Origin: Aequorivita sp. HC6-5
GTDB taxonomy: Bacteria > Bacteroidota > Bacteroidia > Flavobacteriales > Flavobacteriaceae
Direction: 5' to 3'
Assembly: GCA_905182755.1 (NCBI GenBank)
Contig: CAJJCS010000006.1
Location: 1-52,600 of the forward strand
Length of the DNA stretch: 52,600 bases
In this document: positions 49,797 to 52,600 of the stretch, one piece after another
Layout: every line of letters starts with the position of its first letter
How positions within the stretch are numbered: position 1 is the first letter of the stretch
The notes under the pieces: model-generated
What the model was told of the DNA's origin: nothing
What the model saw: only the letters and a program-made list of their open reading frames with translations
Database searches by the model: none
Made by a program: the position numbers and the translations under genes

Positions 49797-51358
49797 CTAC
49801 CAATCTATAGGGAAATAATCCTTTAAGAATTTACCACACCAATGTTTACCGGTATTAATTCCGTCAATTAAAGGATCCATAACTCTAGCTGCTCCATCTA
49901 CAATATCTAATGGTGGCTGAAAATCATGATTTCCACTTTCTTTTTAGATAATGCCGCCGGGTCTTCATCTGTTACCCAACCTGTATCAACAGCATTCATG
50001 TAAATTCCAGATTTAGCAAAGCTTGCCGATGATGTATGAGTAAGCATGTTTAATGCTGCTTTAGCCATATTTGTGTGTGGATGTCTATCTTCTTTTTTAA
50101 ACCTATGAAACTTACCCTCCATGGCAGAAACATTAATAATATGTTTTTTGCCTGTATTTTCTTTCTTCATAAGGTTAGACAACCTATTACACAAAACAAA
50201 AGGAGCAACAGCATTTACTAACTGAACCTCTACCATTTCTGTGGTTTCAATTTCTCCTAAGGGTAAGACGCCAACTGTTTGTTGTTCTTAAATCTACTTG
50301 TTGTAAATCTGCATCTAGTTTACCTTGAGGAAACACCTCTGCATTTTGTAAGGTATTGTCAAAACTATATGGTATTTGAGATAATGCTGCAGAGTTTCGA
50401 AGTCCAATGCCTGGCTCAGGATCCATGCCAAGTTACTGGTAACTGATTGTTTTTATTATGTTTTGAGGATGAACAAAGGTCTAAAGTTCTTGATACAGAG
50501 AATATGATCTTTTAATAAGTCTTGTAGCATCTTTAGGTAGCTGTCTAAAGGTAATTTTTCATTTTCCATTAAATGATAATAAAACCCTGAAGGTCTTCGT
50601 ACAGTTTGAGCTGCATTATTTATTAGAATATCTAATCTATCGTATTGCTTTTCTATAAATTACAAAAGATCTCTACACTTGGTATGTGTCTTAAATCCAA
50701 ACCATGGATTTGCAAACGATGGCCCCATTGATTAAAATCATCCTCTTTGGAAAATCGCAAAGCAGAATCTACAGGAAAACGAGTGGTTGCTACAACCGTG
50801 GCTCCAGATCGCAATAAGCATTAAAGTAATATGATATCCAATTTTTAATCTAGAACCTGTAATTACAGCAACTTGATCTTTTAAATCTGTAGTTTGAAAA
50901 CGTTTGGCATAATTTAAATCGCCACAAGATGTGCACATGGTATCATAAAAGTGATGTAGCTTGGTATAACTGTTTTACACACATAACAGTTTCGTGGAGA
51001 TTCTAATTCTAAGGTTTCGTTCTAGAATCTGAGCTGCAGCTAAGTAATTTCGGAGCTACAAACAATGCTGCATTCCCTAGCAGATCGTATACCCGTTGTT
51101 TTTCTTGCGTGCTGTGTCTTTCGCAATCATTTTACGTTTTGCCGCTTTTTTTGCATCCTTTCTTCTTTGCTGATGCTCATCTCTAGTTGGGCGAGACAAC
51201 TTTCCAGAGGCCTTTAATAGTGCTGTTCTTTTTTCTGGAGGGAGTTCAAAAAGTTGATTTGTATCGGCAAGTAAATGTTCTAGCGCTGAAATACAAGCAT
51301 CTATCTCTTGATTAGTGAGTATGTGACTATTATCTGGTAATTTCTGATCTTCGGGCAT
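49797..51358 (-). pseudogene. Long SDR oxidoreductase with cysteine-pair N-terminal module, broken by about eleven indels
   Basis: Read with single-base corrections, this is one protein of about 518 residues. The pieces are, in order: a start MPEDQKLPDNSHILTNQEID; a basic segment with KKAAKRKM; TTGIRSAR and FVAPKLLS; a cysteine module CYVCKTVIP ... [13 protein letters not shown]; the SDR cofactor motif [113 protein letters not shown]; and the end [11 protein letters not shown] recognise this as a long SDR family seen in bacteria and plants. I count about eight one-base gains and three one-base losses. The codons between them are otherwise intact. It may be a sequencing artefact. Confidence 0.78.
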
Positions 51359-51548
51359 ATATACGGGTCATTGAGGCACGCTATGTTATTGAATTTATTT
51401 TGGGCAATATAACAATACCTCTATCTAGTAATGTTTATAATTTCAATAAATTATATTGTTGAAATTAAAATAGTTTGGTGAAAAGATATCTACTGATTTA
51501 TGTGCTATAAATCACAATGCTATTACAACAAATTGTACCTTTATATTT

Positions 51549-51933
51549 ATGACATTAATTGATGTGCTTTCTGCGTTTTCTGGTAGTTGTTTCCTGTTTT
51601 ATGGCGTGAGCTGTTTGTACTCAACCCATATGACCAATGAGTTTAATCGCTTTGGAATACCTCAGTATTTAAAATTAACAGGGACCCTACAAATACTTGG
51701 AGGCCTAGCCTTACTAATTGGATGTTGGAAATTTCCGATACTAGCTCTTATAGGCGCCGCAGGGCTTGCACTGTTAATGCTATTAGGCTCTGTAGTTCGC
51801 AGTTAAAATAAAAGACAGCTTCCTGCAATCTAGCCCAGCCTTTGTCTTTGCTGTACTAAACAGCTACTTGGCGTATGGACCTTTTTTAAGGTTATATGGT
51901 TTACAAGCCTATAATTGCCAAACAAAACAGTAA
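51549..51933 (+). CDS. Small DoxX-like membrane protein (one probable frameshift)
   Basis: The protein starts MTLIDVLSAFSGSCFLFYGV and has four predicted transmembrane segments. The observed frame stops at 51806 after LLMLLGSVVRS. Removing one base near 51801 continues it as VKIKDSFLQSSPAFVFAVLN and LAYGPFLRLYGL, giving 127 residues, the usual size. The continuation resembles MHIKIKDALIKSFPAALFLL of the convergent DoxX-like gene, which supports the correction. The corrected end overlaps that gene by 33 bases. Confidence 0.6.
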
Positions 51934-52263
51934 AAATAATGCTGCTGGAAATGATTTAATTAGCGCATCTTTTATCTTAATGTGCATAAGTATAGATCCT
52001 GTAAGTAAAAGCCCAAGTGCAGAGGCTGCAACAAGTTCTAGATCTGCAAACCAAATAGATGCTATTAAAGCCAAAGAGAAACCTACTTTTAAAAACCCAA
52101 CAACATAACACATTGTGCTACCAAGGCCATAGACGTCAAACTCTTGCATCATCGTTTTTGCATCACCACCTCTCCATCTTGAAGGTTTGTTGTATTGCAA
52201 AAGCCAAACATTAAGTAAACTTAAACCAACAATAATTTTTAATGCAATTTTTACTTCTTCCAT
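51901..52263 (-). CDS. Small DoxX-like membrane protein
   Basis: The 120-residue protein has four predicted transmembrane segments and begins MEEVKIALKIIVGLSLLNVW. GLGSTMCYVVGFLKVGFSLALI and the C-terminal LMHIKIKDALIKSFPAALFL fit the DoxX-like group. The function is unknown. It is convergent with the other DoxX-like gene. Confidence 0.72.
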   Translation of the reverse strand: MEEVKIALKIIVGLSLLNVWLLQYNKPSRWRGGDAKTMMQEFDVYGLGSTMCYVVGFLKVGFSLALIASIWFADLELVAASALGLLLTGSILMHIKIKDALIKSFPAALFLLFCLAIIGL

Positions 52264-52298
52264 AGTATTTGTTTTTAGTCTGTAAGAGTTATCAATGT

Positions 52299-52318
52299 TA
52301 CCTTTAAATATAAAGGTA
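52299..52318. repeat. Inverted repeat TACCTTTA-N4-TAAAGGTA upstream of the DoxX-like gene
   Basis: TACCTTTA (52299-52306) and TAAAGGTA (52311-52318) form an 8+8 bp palindrome with a four-base centre, 36 bases upstream of the start at 52263. The half TACCTTTATA also occurs near 51535 before the other DoxX-like gene. It may be an operator, or the halves may act as -7-like boxes. Confidence 0.4.
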
Positions 52319-52410
52319 GAAAAAATAAACAGTTCTTAAACAGATATGTATAAATTATGTTTTTAGTTATTTGGTAAATAGTAGCTTTTTATAAGTGAGC
52401 TTTAAATAGT

Positions 52411-52461
52411 GAAAATAAAAAACGCTATGTTATTGAATAGCTATGATTCAATGACATAGCG
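52411..52461 (-). terminator. Terminator of the cold-shock gene
   Basis: CGCTATGTTATTGAAT (52423-52438) and ATTCAATGACATAGCG (52446-52461) form a 16-bp stem with one G-T pair. The A run at 52413-52422 is the T run of a minus-strand transcript. Confidence 0.88.
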
Positions 52462-52491
52462 CTTTGCTATACCTTATAAGTAGCACCGCTA

Positions 52492-52600
52492 CTATTTTTC
52501 TAATTTAACTTTAACTGCGTTCATTCCTCTTTGACCTTTTTCTAATTCAAAAGAAACCTTGTTTCCTTCTGTGATTTCATCAATAAGACCACTAACATGG
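52492..52600 (-). CDS. Cold-shock protein, C-terminal part (continues beyond the window)
   Basis: The minus-strand frame reads HVSGLIDEITEGNKVSFELE and then KGQRGMNAVKVKLEK, the end of a CspA-type nucleic-acid-binding beta barrel. The conserved HVSG and the GMNAV ending are diagnostic. The start lies outside the window. Confidence 0.92.
   Translation of the reverse strand, partial: HVSGLIDEITEGNKVSFELEKGQRGMNAVKVKLEK

Overview
The window is a stretch of core chromosome from a member of the Flavobacteriaceae (Bacteroidota). The evidence is the gene order lon-porQ-cmk-rpsA, a PorQ component of the type IX secretion system, a TonB-dependent receptor with a carboxypeptidase-regulatory N-terminal domain, a fused alpha/beta E1 dehydrogenase, low G+C content, weak Shine-Dalgarno signals and many matches to the Bacteroidota promoter consensus TTTG-N(17-23)-TAnnTTTG. 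I see no CRISPR array, insertion sequence, prophage, tRNA or rRNA.

Layout. 1-6.1 kb: end of lon, porQ, cmk, rpsA. 6.3-12.3 kb: ychF, then topoisomerase IV (parE, parC). 12.4-14.0 kb (minus): an XRE-type regulator, a small lipoprotein and a TPMT-like methyltransferase fused to a VF530-type domain. 14.3-16.0 kb: an M14 peptidase and an Lrp/AsnC regulator. 16.0-19.4 kb: aroB, proline dehydrogenase, rlmF. 19.5-24.0 kb (minus): M23 peptidase, TonB-dependent receptor and DUF4258-like protein in one operon. 24.1-26.6 kb: ZapB-like coiled coil, ZapA, a probable 6S RNA, ribonuclease Y. 26.7-33.1 kb: DUF3817 protein, M16 peptidase, SDR, aroC, dicarboxylate/amino acid symporter. 33.2-37.5 kb: mscS, DCC-family protein, MutS2-like protein, ung. 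37.5-40.9 kb (minus): a tiny ORF, a solute-binding-like protein, a nucleoside phosphorylase, an SUI1/YciH-type factor and an isopenicillin-N-synthase-like oxygenase. 41.0-45.2 kb: fused E1, TerC, RlmI-like methyltransferase. 45.2-47.8 kb (minus): HPF, a CDP-alcohol phosphatidyltransferase, an MFS transporter. 48.1-49.8 kb: a degenerate one-domain helicase-like protein, a ThiE/TenI-like protein and a small protein. 49.8-52.6 kb: a heavily broken long SDR gene, two small DoxX-like proteins and the end of a cold-shock protein.

Most genes are housekeeping: replication and topology, translation, ribosome methylation and hibernation, repair, the shikimate pathway, amino acid catabolism and the cell envelope. 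They form short operons, several closed by clear hairpin-plus-T terminators.

The most striking global property is the number of reading-frame breaks. At least eleven genes carry them. Each can be restored by one or a few single-base changes, many of them in short homopolymers, and the restored lengths fit the families. Eleven of the breaks fall in one 1.56-kb gene. Because the surrounding codons are intact, these look mainly like consensus errors in the sequence. The best biological leads are the methyltransferase-VF530 fusion, the XRE regulator with matching TTACA-NN-TGTAA palindromes in the divergent peptidase promoter, the 6S-like RNA between zapA and rny, the degenerate one-domain helicase-like protein, and the long SDR with a cysteine pair module. 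I found no clearly new multi-gene defence or mobile system.
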